Assembly (NCBI RefSeq): GCF_004210375.1
Contig: NC_134832.1
Coordinates: 150,099,592 to 150,163,591, forward strand
Direction: 5' to 3'
From: Tachypleus tridentatus
Taxonomy: Eukaryota > Arthropoda > Merostomata > Xiphosura > Limulidae
DNA length: 64,000 nucleotides
Shown: piece by piece, positions 1-11,912 of the stretch
How the letters are laid out: the number at the start of each line of letters is the position of its first letter
How positions within the stretch are numbered: the stretch's first letter is position 1
Made by a program: the position numbers and the translations under genes
Notes under the pieces: generated by a model
Told to the model about the DNA's origin: nothing
Database searches by the model: none
What the model saw: the letters and a program-made list of their open reading frames with translations, nothing else

Positions 1-2870
1 AATAATTAATGTTTTTCTTCCATTTGTGATTTTTGTGTTGAATAATATTTTAAAGTTGTAAGTTTTATATGAATATTGGTTTATTATACACGTTATTTCA
101 TCTAAATACTTACGTTGCGTCCCGTTTCGCCTATTTCCATGCTATGGGATTGATACTTGTAGATACTTCCATCATCGAAGTTATCACCATAACGTTTCGT
201 TAGCTGAACTTTGATTTTTAGTGTTTAGTTTTTGAATAAAAATAAGTTTATTGTTTAGTTTGTGTTTACCTGATATATGTTTACAAATGTTTATGACATT
301 TTTAGTTACATAACTATGGTATGGTAAGACATCTTTTAGTGTATCTCAGTTTGTACGTTTTGTTTCCTTCGTGAAATTTATGTTGTTTTCATTTTTTTTT
401 CTCTTTGTGTCATCAACTTTGGCTAAATTCCAGTATATTTGACTATGGTTCTAGTGACAACGTTAATAAATGTATATGTGTAAAAGGATTTAACGTTATA
501 CGTTTATTTTAATACGTACGTGTGTTCCAGTTTGATGCATGTGATGCATATTGTTGGATGTATATTGCACAAGTTCAGTCTGTTCTCTAAATATGTAGAT
601 TCTCGAGAGTAGGAATCAACAATATGTGGTTTACTTGCTTTTGAACATTCGAGAACCTAGCGTGATTGGTGTATGAAACCGACGTGCCAAGAAACAACTA
701 TTATTATATCAGTATAATATATGCCTCTGAAGCTATAATGATTAACGCTCTTTTTATTAATCGGAAAACTACAGAATTTGAAGGAACGTTTATAAATTTT
801 GAACATTACGAACCGTTCAGCTTCAGAGAATTAACTTCGAACGTTAGCATTTCTACGAGGATATCGGATATCTTCATCGGTAAGAAGTGAGCTTGTAAAT
901 CGCGTGATGCCAACCAAGAAAAGGGAGTGCTAGCTTAAGCGAGGTGTGATAATATCAACTCAGAATCACGTTGCTCGTCGTGGAACTGAACCATCAATAA
1001 AATATTTAGTTTTAAACAAGGTGTAAGACTCGGTATATTTGTAAGTTTGTAAAATTGTTGTATATAAACGATTATTTGTATTAACTATTAGTAATAGCTA
1101 TTATGATAAATTGTATTGTCTTTTGTATATTAAAATATATTTGTTTTGAAATAGAAACTTGTATGTATATATCTTCTTAGCAAATATAACAAATTTAATA
1201 ATTATTAACATCTAATCAGCTTCTAAATTAAAATTAAAATTTCCGGCTATTTGAAATCGTGATTCGTAATATAATAAATCGGAGACTCGTCCTGGAGAAA
1301 TTATAACATGTAACAACTGGATATTGACTCCAGTTTATTCTGTATGTTATTGCTCTCATACACGTGTTAAATATTGTGTTGTAAATGTATGATAATATGA
1401 CAGTTTTTTCTTGTGTTTAGTGAAATGAATTGGATTTTATGTGGTTGTTAGCACTGTCAGATTTATGGAAGATTTTTGTGTTAAAACTGTTGGAGTTCCT
1501 TTCTGTTGTTCATGTAATTTAAAACCTAGTTTCATTCCCTTCTTTGTAAGTAAAGTTGATGTTAGGGCTGACGTAGCTTATGTGCTGTAGAAGTGATTAT
1601 TGATGGTTGCTGTCTTTAGATCCACAAAATACATTATTGACATATGTAAACCAGCGAGTAACAAATCAGTATAATATAAGCCTCGGAAGCTATAATAGTA
1701 TCAATGTACAGCATCAACGAGGTTAAACATCCGAATATCTATTAACCAGTGTAACTTCTCTAAACCATATCTGTATAAACTAGAACCTTACCCAGATGTA
1801 AATACATGCTCAATAACAAAATAAAACTGAAATCGAAAACAACATAAACTCCACAAAGGAAATAAAAAATGCACATGGTTACGTAACTAAAACATGTTAA
1901 AGCAGAATAGAATTTAAACAGTAAAATTATTTTTATTGAGAAACCAAGTACTAAAATCGAAGGTCATCTAAGGAAAGTTCATTGTGACAACGTTGGAAGT
2001 ATCTGTAAGTATCAATACGATTGGTCTGATAGTAGTCAGATCAGCGATACGAGACACAAAATTAAGCATCAAGATAAATCGAACAAAACATTCGCTCAGT
2101 TTTTCACACAATATACGATGGTTTAACTGATGACAGCAAAGAGAAAACCACCTTAAACCCGGCTACAAATTCTCCTTCCAACTCGAAGTCACGTAAAGAA
2201 TCATACACACACATACAGTTGCGACATCTCCTGGAATATACTGTCAATACTTGCGATATAATTATTTTTGAAGTTAATAATTGTGCAAGATAATTTCTAA
2301 ATATTTGTAGTTTTAAAATTAGTGATATGAGATTTTAATACGTCAGAGGAGAAAAGAAATTTCCTTCGAGAAATTTCTCGTGTACCTTTATATTATTTCA
2401 TTGCAGTTTAGGAAGGACCAGCAAAAAACATCATAACTGCTCCTGTTCTGTTTCAATCATTGTTGAGAAAATACAATTAAAATTAGAATTTACACGTATT
2501 TTAAGAGACGTAATGAATATTCTTCGTATACAACGACAAAACGGTATCTAGTTTAGACGTTCTAAAAAGGCGTAAGAAGTTGCTATGGCGAGTAACCAGG
2601 AAACGAGATTCTAAAAAAATTAAACACAATGACAGATAATTACTTCGACACGTAATTGTAAAAACTAAAATAAAAATCTTTTAGAACAACCGTAAAGAAT
2701 TGCTAAAGCAATGTATTATAAATGAGAATCTAGAAATTTTAAAAACGACATAAAAATTGCCATGGTGTACAATTTTTAAAACGAAAAAGGCATTGGTATG
2801 GCGTGAAGGTATATCATACATCTCAACTCTTCAAGTGTTAAATAAAGTTAAAGGTCTGATGTAGCGAATA
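1..2870. other. Stretch without recognised gene
   Basis: I found no exon, transposon terminus or tandem array here. Two 32-nt segments, 708-739 and 1665-1696, differ at two positions and share the core CAGTATAATATA, so a short dispersed repeat is present. The ligand-binding and membrane exons expected downstream of the minus-strand receptor gene (which ends at about 2912) were looked for in this stretch and not found. Confidence 0.5.
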
Positions 2871-2911
2871 AACAAGTCTTAACTAATAGTTATGTAAGTT
2901 CCACACATTAC

Positions 2912-3085
2912 TAGAGTGTTAGTAACTCGAAGGATTCGTCCTTCAAAGTTCGTGATGTCTGTGGGATAAATGGTGAGCTTCTTCAATTGTAAGCCTGACT
3001 CTTCACAAAAGGAACAACACGTAAAGAACAGGGGGTTTCCAAAAGCTGTCCAACGGACACTTGTCACTCTGTAGCATCCTAGTTT
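2912..3085 (-). CDS. Receptor exon 5: entry to ligand-binding domain
   Basis: Strong acceptor TTTCTGTATTTTTGCAG ends at 3086, phase 0, then KLGCYRVTSVRWTAFGNPLF and, near the end, NFEGRILRVTNTL. I place the donor at GTAATG (2911-2906); the frame stays open a little further to a stop at 2879, so the exact 3' boundary is uncertain. Confidence 0.55.
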
Positions 3086-6000
3086 CTGCAAAAATACAGA
3101 AACTATAAGTTAGTTTTTGATACTATGTCTGATTTCAATTCGCATTATCCAGAAAGATGTACATTTCATTTAGAGTTGGACACTTGGATATAGAAAACAT
3201 GTACTGGTTTAATATAAACGAGTATATGAACTAAATACAGATATTATTTAATTTCTATTAGGATGGAATCTAAATGTATATAGACATTAACATTTGATCT
3301 AGATTAGCATGTGATCTAAATACACACTATAGACATTAACATTTAATTTATATTAGTATGTGATCTAAATACGTATATTATAAATATTAACATTTATTTT
3401 ATATTAGTGTGTGATCTATATGCGTATATTATAAACACTAACATTTAATTTATATTACTATGCGATCTGAATACATATATTATAAACATTAACATTTAAT
3501 TTATATTACTATGCGATCTGAATACATATATTATAGACATTAACATTTGCTCTAGATTAGTGTGAGGTCTGAATACATACATTACAGACATTAACATTTA
3601 AATTTGTAAATAAATATATTAGCTTTAGGAGATATAAAAGTAAAAAGCCTAATTAGATGTTCATAAATTAAAGTTTAACACAAAGTTTTCCAAATGTACG
3701 ACAAGCATTAAAAAGAGGAGTCCAACTAACAAACATACCACAGATGTTGATATACCAAGGTTGTGAACAACTTGTACAATATTAAACACGTTATGAATAT
3801 TAAGAATATGGTGCATCATATTTTAGTTTTACTTTGTTGTTTAATAATAGTAATTATTAAAAATATAGACCTGTTTACTGGCGTATGGAGACACAAAAGC
3901 CACTTTATCTCCTTCGGTTAGATGGGGCTTGATAAGATCCGCTAGGTGTCTCTTTTTAAGAAGAATCAGTACTTTATTTCTCGTACTAATAGCGGAAACG
4001 GTTTTGAGCTTAGAAAAGTAAAATATTAACTGGTCAGTCTAACACTTTAAAAGATATTCCGTATAAGTTTACTTATTTACAAACTTAATCTTATTTGAAA
4101 TTAAAGTTTAAACAACATATGACCTTTTAGCCCCCCTTCTCCAGTCGCTCAGAGGAAAGTTTGCAGGCTTAAGATGCTAAAATTATGTATGGAATAATGA
4201 ATCAAGTTGTGTATATAGGAGTTGCTCCCACAACACATTCTTTCAGCCTACTAAAGAATGAAACGGGCACTCAAACTTCTCCATATGAAGACATATTTGC
4301 CCAGTCGTCAGATGCAACGCTTACAGATTTCTGTGTGATCTGTAATCTTCATATCCTAGATGGATTATGGAAAACAGTAGGGATGGGAGGTGTGCTTTGA
4401 ACATGAAAGTTTCACAGTGTAACGTTTTGCAATGGAAACTACGCTGAAAGGCTAGTGTCAAGATGCGTGGTTATCAGTTAAAGTATGGACTAAACGTAGT
4501 GATGCTCCGAAATAATTATATTATAGCGTCCTCAACCTCTTACAGTTGACTGTTGTTAAGCAATGTCAGTAGAAAAATAAGTGTCATGTTGACGAAGTTT
4601 TTCAAACTTATAAAACTTACTTATGGTAATTACTCAAGAACTGTAACGTTTACTACATATTTTAAAACTCTTCAATATAACACACTAATGCATAAAATCT
4701 TAATATTAAAATAGCTTAGTTTAAGAAAGCAATTTTAACCTGACGATTGTCTGATTTAAAGTAAATTACCTGAATGCTCAACTATTGATGGTGTGATTTA
4801 TAAACCAGTAACAGATTTGTTATAAATGATAAATAACTAATTGTTAATATAACACAAGTGACACTGAAAACAGTGGAGACTGAATCACTCGAAAAAAATA
4901 GCACCGTAATTTTAGTTGAAATAATCGATTTGCAAGTTTAAGATTTTCATAAAAACGCGGCTTTATTATCAATATATTTGAGCAGAAAAATGTGGATTTC
5001 ATTGAAAGCCATACAAATGTAAGTATACTAGTGACATAATGTAAAATAATTACAAAAAACACCCGAGCTCTGCTTGATAAAATAGCAAATAACTCGTTTG
5101 CTTATTTAAAGAAAAAGCTGCATAATAAGCTATCTGTGATGTGTCTATCATAGGAATCGAACCAAAAATTTTAATGATATAATACCTCAATTCTACAGCT
5201 GCGCATTTGCCAGGCCAAATAGCATAATCGACAACTTATTACTGGAAACAAAGTAAATCTCTTTGTGAGACCTCAAACATTATTTGATGCCACAAATTAT
5301 TCGATATAAGACAAAGTTAAAAATATTTGATTGCTTTAAAAGAGAACCATATTGGTCTACCTGCCGTATCCCCCACAAAAAATAGAACCTCAGATTTAAG
5401 CAATGTAAGCCCTTAGATTAACCGCTGTTTTACCGAGGGACAGCAATATTTGAAAATAAAATATATAGCTAAGCCTACACGTTTCTTAAATCTACTTGCT
5501 AAAATAATAACATAATAAATTGTATTTTCATTTAATGACGTAATATAAATGAATTGATAATATTCGTAACAAAGAATAAATGATAAAATTACCCAACTCA
5601 CCTTAACAGCATCAGAGACAAAATATTCCTTGTCATCAGGTGGTACATACATTATGGTTCTATCAGAAGCTCGCGTGAGGGCAGTGTGGTCAATTGGAGC
5701 TAATTCGTTTGCATTATCCGTTGACTTTAAGCGAGCTGATATTCCGGATGTCATAAAACGACGTATCAATGTTCCTAAACAAACATTTTAGTAAAAAAGA
5801 TAGAGAAAATTTATTCTCATTAATACTTGAAATTAAACTTAAGTATTCAGATTTTACATTGTAATTAAGTTCGTATAATGCGTTCTTTAGATTTCAATAT
5901 AAAAAAATGTCCTGTAAAATCATACAGTCACAGCAAAATCCTCGCTCCTATTGTAAACCTTATGAATTGAATGGGACAAGATACACACTATAGGATCTTA

Positions 6001-9000
6001 AGAGGTTTGAATTGTCACTCCTCTAAAAAAATGTAGGATTTATGTGGGAAAAGTAAAATATTGTCGGATCATAGTAAGTCTCCACAATATCTGGCCTATA
6101 GGATTGGTTGTTAAAATAAATTATCTGGCCTATAGGATTGGTTGTTAAAATAAATTACCAGATGTCATACTCGCAGAAAGCTAATAAAATACTGGATGAA
6201 TTCTGGTTTGTAAGTCACTCTAAAAAAACTAGTAAGTTTATATAGATGTATAAAGTCTATTAGCCTTACAATTAAAATTTTAAAATTTCCGTTATTTGTT
6301 GAACGGTTTTATTTTGTTAGCTAACAATAGTTTTTATATTCCGTCACTTGTTGAACGGTTTTATTTTGTTAGCTAACAATAGTTAGTTTTCATATTCCGT
6401 CACTTGTTGAACAGTTTTACTTTGTTAGCTAATAACAGTTAGTTTTTATATATATTCCATTACTTGTTTTATTTTGTTAGCTAACAATAGTTAAGATTTA
6501 TACTGTGTAATTTAGTAAATGGCTGTAAATGGTAAGTATAAATTAGTAAGGAATTTACATTCAACTACTTGGAATACAGCTTTATTAGATATATAATGGT
6601 GGTAACTTACAGCACATAACATGCATTACGTAAAGGTTCTATTGCCGCTAGGTGGTTTCTAACTTTAAACTCATATTGACTCTTGTATTGTGAAATTTCG
6701 AGACCATATTTCATAAATACTGTTTTTTTCAAGTTTACAGTGTCACAACTTTTAATTTCGCTAATAGAGTTAAACACTTTTGTTGAAATATTGAAGACTT
6801 GCAAACAATTGTGAATAAAACTCGAAAAAAAACTTCGTTGTTAACATCAGTGTTTGCTGTTAACATTGGTGTTTGTTCTTATCATTAGTGTTTGTTGTTA
6901 ACATTCATCATTACAAAATAATAATGACAACAATATTGATATGTGAGCACTGCAAGATCTGTTGTAAATATATGTCATTAGTTTACCAAATAAACAAATA
7001 GAGATGTATTACAACTAATGGAATACAAGTTACTGAACCATTACCAAATAAACAAATAAAGATGTATTACAACTAATGGAATACAAGTTACTGAACCATT
7101 ACCAAATAAAGAAATAAAGATGTATTACAACTAATGGAATACAAATTACTGAACCATTACCAAATAAACAAATAAAGATGTATTACAACTAATAGAATAC
7201 AAATTACTGAACCATTACCAAATAAACAAATAAAGATGTATTACAACTAATGGAATACAAATTATTGAACCAACCCAAATAAACAAATAAAGATGTATTA
7301 CAACTAATGGAATACAAATTACTGAACCATTACCAAATAAACAAATAAAGATGTATTACAACTAATGGAATACAAATTCCTGAACCATTACAAAATAAAC
7401 AAATAAAGATGTATTACAACTAATGGAATACAAGTTACTGAACCATTACCAAATAAACAAATAAAGATGTATTACAACTAATGGAATACAAGTTACTGAA
7501 CCATTACCAAATAAACAAATAAAGATGTATTACAACTAATGGAATACAAATTACTGAACCAACCCAAATAAACAAATAAAGATGTATTACAACTAATGGA
7601 ATACAAATTACTGAACCATTACCAAATAAGCAAATAAAGCTGTATTACAACTAATGGAATACAAATTATTGAACCATTACCAAATAAACAAATAAAGATA
7701 TATTACAACTAATGGAATACATACTATTGAACCGTTACGAAATAAACAAATAAAGATGTATAACAACTAATGGAATACAAATTATTGAACCATTACGAAA
7801 TAAACAAATAAAGATGTATAACAACTAATGGAATACAAATTATTGAACCATTACCAAATAAACAAATAAAGATGTATTACACTATGTAACAAAATTTTTA
7901 CTTTTTCTTGTTTCTGGAGAGAAAGTGTTATTTCCCAATTGCTTATGCCTAAAGTAAATGGAAAAGACCTATTTTTCTCTTCAAACTTTGCTTTTGTGAC
8001 CTGGGTAATGAAATTTTCAAATTTACCCATTTTCCAGAACATTTGAGGTATATTCATTGTTGAGTAGCTGATAGAGAATTTTCTCGAACTTACAAAAATT
8101 TTCAAGAACTTTCTACAGTGTTGTTGAACTTACGAGAATTTTCAAGAACCTTTAAGAGTTTTCTAGAACTTTCTAGAGTAATATATATACAAGGCCTCAC
8201 CACTTCAGTTTAGTTCTAGCTGCCTAAGTGAACACATAGACCTATCTGATTTTATGAAAAACGGCATCAAGATGCTGCAAGAATTCTCCAGATGCATTCT
8301 GCTATGTAAGTGGCCAATTTATCAAGACAAGAGCGAAAAAGTACTCTGTGGCTGCATCTGCTTAAATGTATGAAGCCTACAAGGCATATTTCGGCATGCC
8401 TGTCGTGGATCAAAACAAACCCTGGGCACCTCATTTTACCTGCGAGCACTGCAAAAACACTCGAGAAGATAAGACAGACAATTTTTGCTTGCTTGAATAG
8501 TAAAATTTTATATTATATAAATTTTAGACCTTTTAACATTCGGTGCACCTCAAAGATGAATACAACAGTGTCAAGACCTTCCTTGAAGCCTTGTAGTATG
8601 ATGAGTATCGCTGGTAGGTTATCGGAGACTTCAAAATGGTGGCATTCCTGATGGATCTCCAAGGAGGCGTTACCAAGTTTCCCTGTTATCTTTGCCTTTG
8701 GGACAGAAGGGACATCGCAGCTCACTACAACAGGGAGTACTAGCCACAACGGACCGAGTTCTCTGTGGGGAGGCACAATGTCAAGTATGAGCCACTAGTG
8801 GACATCCAGAAGGTGTTGTTCCCACCATTGCACATAAAATTAGGTCTTATGAAACAATTTGTCACAGCTGTTGATAAGGAATCTGCAGTCTTCAAGTACC
8901 TTCAAGACTTCTTTTCTAAGCTGTCTGAGGCAAAGGTCAAAGTTGGTGTTTTTGTTAGACCACAAATAAAGAAGATCCTGGCCTGCACAGAATTCCACAA

Positions 9001-10248
9001 GAAGTTCAGCAGGCAGAAAAAAAGCTTGGGGCAGCTTTGTCGCAGTGGTTTGGGGCTTCTTGGGCAATCACAAGGCCGAAAATTATGTGGAACTGGTTGA
9101 AGCTCTAGTGAAGAACTACGGCAAAATAGGCTGCAGGATGTCCCTGAAAGTTAATGTCCTAAGGACGCTTATCTTAATAAATTCAAGGAAAATATGGGAG
9201 CATACTCAGAGTAGCAAGGCAAGCGTTTCCGCTAAGATATACTGGACTTTGAACGCCGCTACCAAGGAGCGTATAAGGAAAACATGATGAGAGACTATAT
9301 TTGGGGGTTGATACGTGAAAGTAATTCACATTACAGTCACAAATCTAGAAAAACTACCTACTTATAAACATTTCTGTTCATTTTTGTATAACTTTAGTAT
9401 AAATACATGTAAATCTTGATTGATATGTTGTTTTATTCAAACCTTATGTAAATGAAAATGTGCAAATTTGCCAGTTTTTTACATATAAAATAGGTTAATT
9501 TCTAAATTTCATTATCCAGGTCAAAAGCAAAGTTTCAATGGAATAATGACCATTTGCTCTACTTTTACAACATAAGCAATTAAGAAATAACACGTACTAT
9601 CCAGGAACAAAATTTGTGTTACATAGTGTTATCACTAATGAAATACAAATTGCTGAACAATTGCCAAATAAACAAATAATGTTGTATTATCACTAATGGA
9701 ATACAAATTATTGCACTATTACCAAGTAAATAAATAAAGATGTGTTAACACTGATGTAGTACAATTAATGGAACACAATTTCGAACTGCTGTATCATAGA
9801 GAAATAGGGTAAATAATGATGTGGGAAATAGTTGATTATTTATTGTATATAATAAAGCAACAAAGATGTCGTGAAAAAACGAAAAGAAAATACGGAGTTG
9901 TTCTAAGCCAAGTAGATGATACTGTATCTTAACTGATCAATTTCAAAACATCTAATCTTTCTGTTTTAAAGTTGATAAGGTAACACAGTATTACTTAATT
10001 AGTTTTATTGTGTTTCTCTAATGATTCTGAGGTGACAGTGGTGTACATGGCTACTAATAATAAAATTAACCTGTTAAAGCCTTGTCTCCTGTGATGACGT
10101 CAAGATGAGTCGCTTCTAAATGCTGTAAGATGGCCACTATTGTTTTGACCAGTGATGAAAGGACGATATCGTGTCCTTGTTGGTCATCTGTAGTCTCTAT
10201 AGATCTATCGTTTGTCAGGAGCAAAATAAGGATTACTGTGACACGCAT
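2912..10248 (-). CDS. Ionotropic receptor-like gene (iGluR/IR family), 5' five exons
   Basis: Five minus-strand exons are joined by splice logic: 10248-10071, 6797-6611, 5774-5602, 4008-3871 and 3085-2912. Together they give a signal peptide and an extracellular region of roughly 275 residues. The last exon holds the most diagnostic piece, NFEGRILRVTNTL, which matches the F-x-G-R-x-L-R-V-T strand that opens the S1 ligand-binding half in ionotropic receptors; it is preceded by an IYPTDI segment, as in divergent IRs. No Cys-loop, GPCR or kinase motif is visible. The S1/S2 domain and three membrane segments are not in the window, so the gene continues beyond the left edge or was lost. IRs are chemosensory cation channels of protostomes; that role is inferred from family only. 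Exon 3 needs a one-base correction at 5718-5719 to stay open throughout. Alternative: another iGluR subclass. Confidence 0.55.
3225..3600. repeat. Degenerate tandem repeat, about 52-bp unit
   Basis: About seven diverged units share ATTAACATTTAATTTATATT followed by a GTGATCTAAATAC-like segment. It lies between exons 4 and 5 of the receptor gene, so it is intronic. Divergence between units points to an old array. Confidence 0.7.
3871..4008 (-). CDS. Receptor exon 4
   Basis: A 46-codon exon in phase 0 at both ends: acceptor TTTTCTAAG ends at 4009, donor CAG|GTCTAT starts at 3870. The frame reads LKTVSAISTRNKVLILLKK through LTEGDKVAFVSPYASKQ, with an NKVLILL strand typical of the amino-terminal domain of ionotropic receptors. 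It is too short to appear as a long open frame and was found from splice sites. Confidence 0.6.
5602..5774 (-). CDS. Receptor exon 3 with one-base frame break
   Basis: Acceptor TTTGTTTAG ends at 5775. Entered in phase 2 (as exon 2 requires) it reads NIDTSFYDIRNISSLKVN and then meets a stop; shifting by one base at the GG of 5719-5718 gives DNANELAPIDHTALTRAS and ...YFVSDAVK before donor AAG|GTGAGT at 5601-5600, phase 0. Both halves look like coding sequence, so one extra G (sequencing error or mutation) is the simplest reading. Confidence 0.5.
6089..6156. repeat. Perfect 34-bp tandem duplication
   Basis: Two adjacent identical copies (6089-6122, 6123-6156) beginning ATCTGGCCTATAGG. It is intronic within the receptor gene. 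Confidence 0.9.
6262..6500. repeat. Tandem repeat, about 57-bp unit, four copies
   Basis: Units share ACTTGTTGAACGGTTTTA and TTTTGTTAGCTAACAATAG. Intronic in the receptor gene. A separate short run of TGTTTGYTGTTAACAT-like units follows at 6838-6905. Confidence 0.8.
6611..6797 (-). CDS. Receptor exon 2
   Basis: The acceptor is T-rich and ends TTTGCAAG at 6798; the first two bases complete the split codon from exon 1 (G+TC, Val). The frame reads VFNISTKVFNSISEIKS and continues open to YEFKVRNHLAAIEPL. The donor is GTAAGT at 6610-6605, leaving phase 2. N-glycosylation motif NIS is present, fitting an extracellular domain. Confidence 0.55.
6985..7876. repeat. 58-bp minisatellite, about 15 copies
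   Basis: Head-to-tail 58-bp units with the core AAATAAACAAATAAAGATG and CTAATGGAATACAAATTACT. The array is interrupted at 7880 by a transposon and resumes at 9632, so it predates that insertion. Confidence 0.93.
7880..9628 (+). mobile_element. Chapaev-like (CMC superfamily) DNA transposon, decayed
   Basis: A 1749-bp element with termini CACTATGTAACA and TGTTACATAGTG. The terminal inverted repeats extend, imperfectly, for about 150 bp; both ends carry TTGCTTATG and AACTTTGCTTTTG. It is flanked by TTA at 7877-7879 and 9629-9631. CACTA-type ends with a 3-bp TTA duplication fit the CACTA/Mirage/Chapaev group, and TTA fits the TWA target of Chapaev3. It lies inside the 58-bp array. The interior has a transposase pseudogene. 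Confidence 0.8.
8270..9345 (+). pseudogene. Chapaev-like transposase pseudogene
   Basis: Reading through several stops and shifts recovers a family often left as 'uncharacterized protein' in animal genomes. In order: an N-terminal zinc-binding region (SPDAFCYVSG at about 8290, then AYKAYFG and DQNKPWAPHFTCEHC near 8380-8455); the segment EYNSVKTFLEAL near 8555; a CYLCLWD zinc motif followed by a His near 8680; the conserved block EPLVDIQKVLFPPLHIKLGL (8790-8850); and the C-terminal DILDFERRYQGAYKENM part near 9240. Stops interrupt it before DEYRW, after RW, before PQRTEF and later; frameshifts occur near 9065 and 9185. It cannot make transposase. A TATATATA run at about 8181 may be its old promoter. 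Confidence 0.75.
9632..9770. repeat. 58-bp minisatellite, far side of the insertion
   Basis: Two to three more diverged units of the 6985-7876 array (AAATAAACAAATAATG and ACTAATGGAATACAAATTA) continue immediately right of the target-site duplicate. Confidence 0.85.
10071..10248 (-). CDS. Receptor exon 1: signal peptide and start
   Basis: ATG at 10248-10246 begins MRVTVILILLLTNDRS, a short hydrophobic leader, followed by an amphipathic stretch containing ILQHLEATHLDVITG. The exon ends ...TTAACAG|GTTAAT with the donor at 10070-10069, leaving phase 1. The intron to exon 2 is about 3.3 kb and holds the 58-bp array and the Chapaev-like element. Confidence 0.55.
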
Positions 10249-11100
10249 ACCTGATTAACTGAGACCTAAACACACAGTTTGGAGCATATATAACTTCTTG
10301 TTGCTGTCCTTTGTCGAGTACCTACAACCATTTTCATACGTCGACAACGTGTAGCGTCAAGAGTGCGTTTTGTGTGTTGCGTCTTTCGTGACACTGCATC
10401 GACCTCATACAAGGAGCACTAAAGGCTCAGATATTGTTCTGGGATCTTTTTTGTAAATTCACATCATAAACGTATTGCATCATCGGAGTAATAGTATGAA
10501 TGAAAAGACTTTCTAAACGTTACATTAAAATCAATTTAAATAAGTCAACTTATTATAGTGGCCCAGCTAGGGTTTCCAAAGTAACTTTGTATTATATAAG
10601 AGAACGAAATATCGTCTCTAAATAACCAGTTCGAGATCCTTGAAAGCCTAGTAATGACAAATATTCTATATTTGTATTTTATCCTATTTTTATCATATTT
10701 CTGTTTAATCCTATTAACTTATTCCCAACTACTATTTACTGATTTGTACACCGTTTTCATATATATTTAAAGAATATCTTATTTACTATGAATTGAATTG
10801 CACGAGACTATATACAAAGACTAGAAATGACAGTTGATATGTGTGCCTCTTATGATTACGGCAGCATCATATATGACAATATCTTATATGGCTTACGAAA
10901 CAATACAAACTTAATAACCTCGCGTTGATTGTCTGGCATTGTGATCTTCCTAGGACCAATCAAAATCTGTGGTTTCAAACTTAACAACGAATAATTCATA
11001 ACTTTTACTTATAAAACTCTAAAGCATTCTTTTCAAACTGACAATAATCTAAAGCAACTTTTAAATTGCTTTCAAAGTTCGATGCAGTTATATGAGTGGG
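10249..11100. other. Receptor 5' flank, no further gene seen
   Basis: Upstream of the receptor start codon. I see no clear TATA box and no other exon or repeat boundary. The TATATA at 10285-10290 lies about 37 bases upstream of the ATG on the gene's strand and could be a core promoter, weakly supported. Confidence 0.35.
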
Positions 11101-11110
11101 TTCGTTTTAT

Positions 11111-11299
11111 AAGTGTGTTAAGGCGTTCGACTCGTAATCCGAGGGTCACGAGTTCGAATCCAGGTCGCACCAAACATGCTCGCCCTTTTAGCTGTTGAGG
11201 GCGTTATAATGTTACGGGTAATCCCATTATTCGTTGGTAAAAGAGTAGCCCAAGCGTTGACAGTGGATGGTGATGACTAGCTGCCTTCTCTCTGTAGTT
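11111..11299 (+). mobile_element. tRNA-derived SINE (family A), truncated
   Basis: Carries the family A signature: GTGTTAAGGCGTTCGACTCG, a B-box-like AGTTCGAATCC, then CAAACATGCTCGCCC and GTAAAAGAGTAGCCC. It lacks the first bases of the head and the A-rich tail, and abuts a second copy directly. Confidence 0.85.
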
Positions 11300-11570
11300 G
11301 GCCCGGCATGGCCAAGCGTGTTAAGGCGTGCGACTCGTAATCCGAGGGTCGCGGGTTCGCATCCCCATCGCGCCAAACATGCTCGCCCTCCCAGCCGTGG
11401 GGGCGTTATAATGTGACGGTCAATTCCACTATTCGTTGGTAAAAGAGTAGCCCAAGAGTTGGCGGTGGGTGGTGATGACTAGCTGCCTTCCCTCTAGTCT
11501 TACACTGCTAAATTAGGGATGGCTAGCACAGATAGCCCTTGAGTAGCTTTGCGCAAAAATTTAAAACAAA
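11300..11570 (+). mobile_element. tRNA-derived SINE (family A), near full length
   Basis: Head GGCCCGGCATGGCCAAGCG with tRNA-like D-arm, an anticodon-loop-like CTCGTAA (would read CGT, threonine type) and GGTTCGCATCC as B box, followed by a tRNA-unrelated body (GTAAAAGAGTAGCCCAAGAG) and tail GTAGCTTTGCGCAAAA. It serves as the reference copy for family A in this window. Confidence 0.9.
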
Positions 11571-11833
11571 TTCTTAAGCCTACCAAGAGTGAAAAAACAG
11601 TTAAGGGTATTTAAAAACTAACTAGTGAAGCCTAATGGTTCATCCATACTTCTTACTAGTCTACAAAGTGTTTAATTTATTTTTATTCTTAAATCTATAA
11701 TAAATTTTACATTTTTTACGAACTAATGCCTTGAGCCAAAGAAGAAGGCTTGTGATGGAAATAAAGGGATGACGATAAAGTTACATGTTGATATTAAGCT
11801 GTAAATGACAGGTCTTTTCTTAAAATTTCCAAG

Positions 11834-11912
11834 TGGGCCAGCGGTAAATGTATAGACTTGCAACGCTAGCACCAGAGATTAATTCTCAGCGATGGACAGA
11901 AAACATAAAGTC
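11834..11912 (+). mobile_element. SINE family B fragment, diverged
   Basis: CCAGCGGTAAATGTATAG, CAACGCTAGCACCAGAGATT and CAGCGATGGACA match the family B head seen better at 21090. Confidence 0.55.

Noticed and set aside
4185-4400. 71-codon plus-strand frame in the receptor intron
   Set aside because: No recognisable domain, splice sites or promoter; sits opposite the receptor gene.
7851-8105. 84-codon minus-strand frame at the Chapaev-like left end
   Set aside because: It lies across the terminal inverted repeat and array junction and matches no transposase segment.
11300-11375. tRNA gene
   Set aside because: The tRNA-like sequence is the head of a dispersed SINE with body and tail; the acceptor stem does not close and several similar copies exist.
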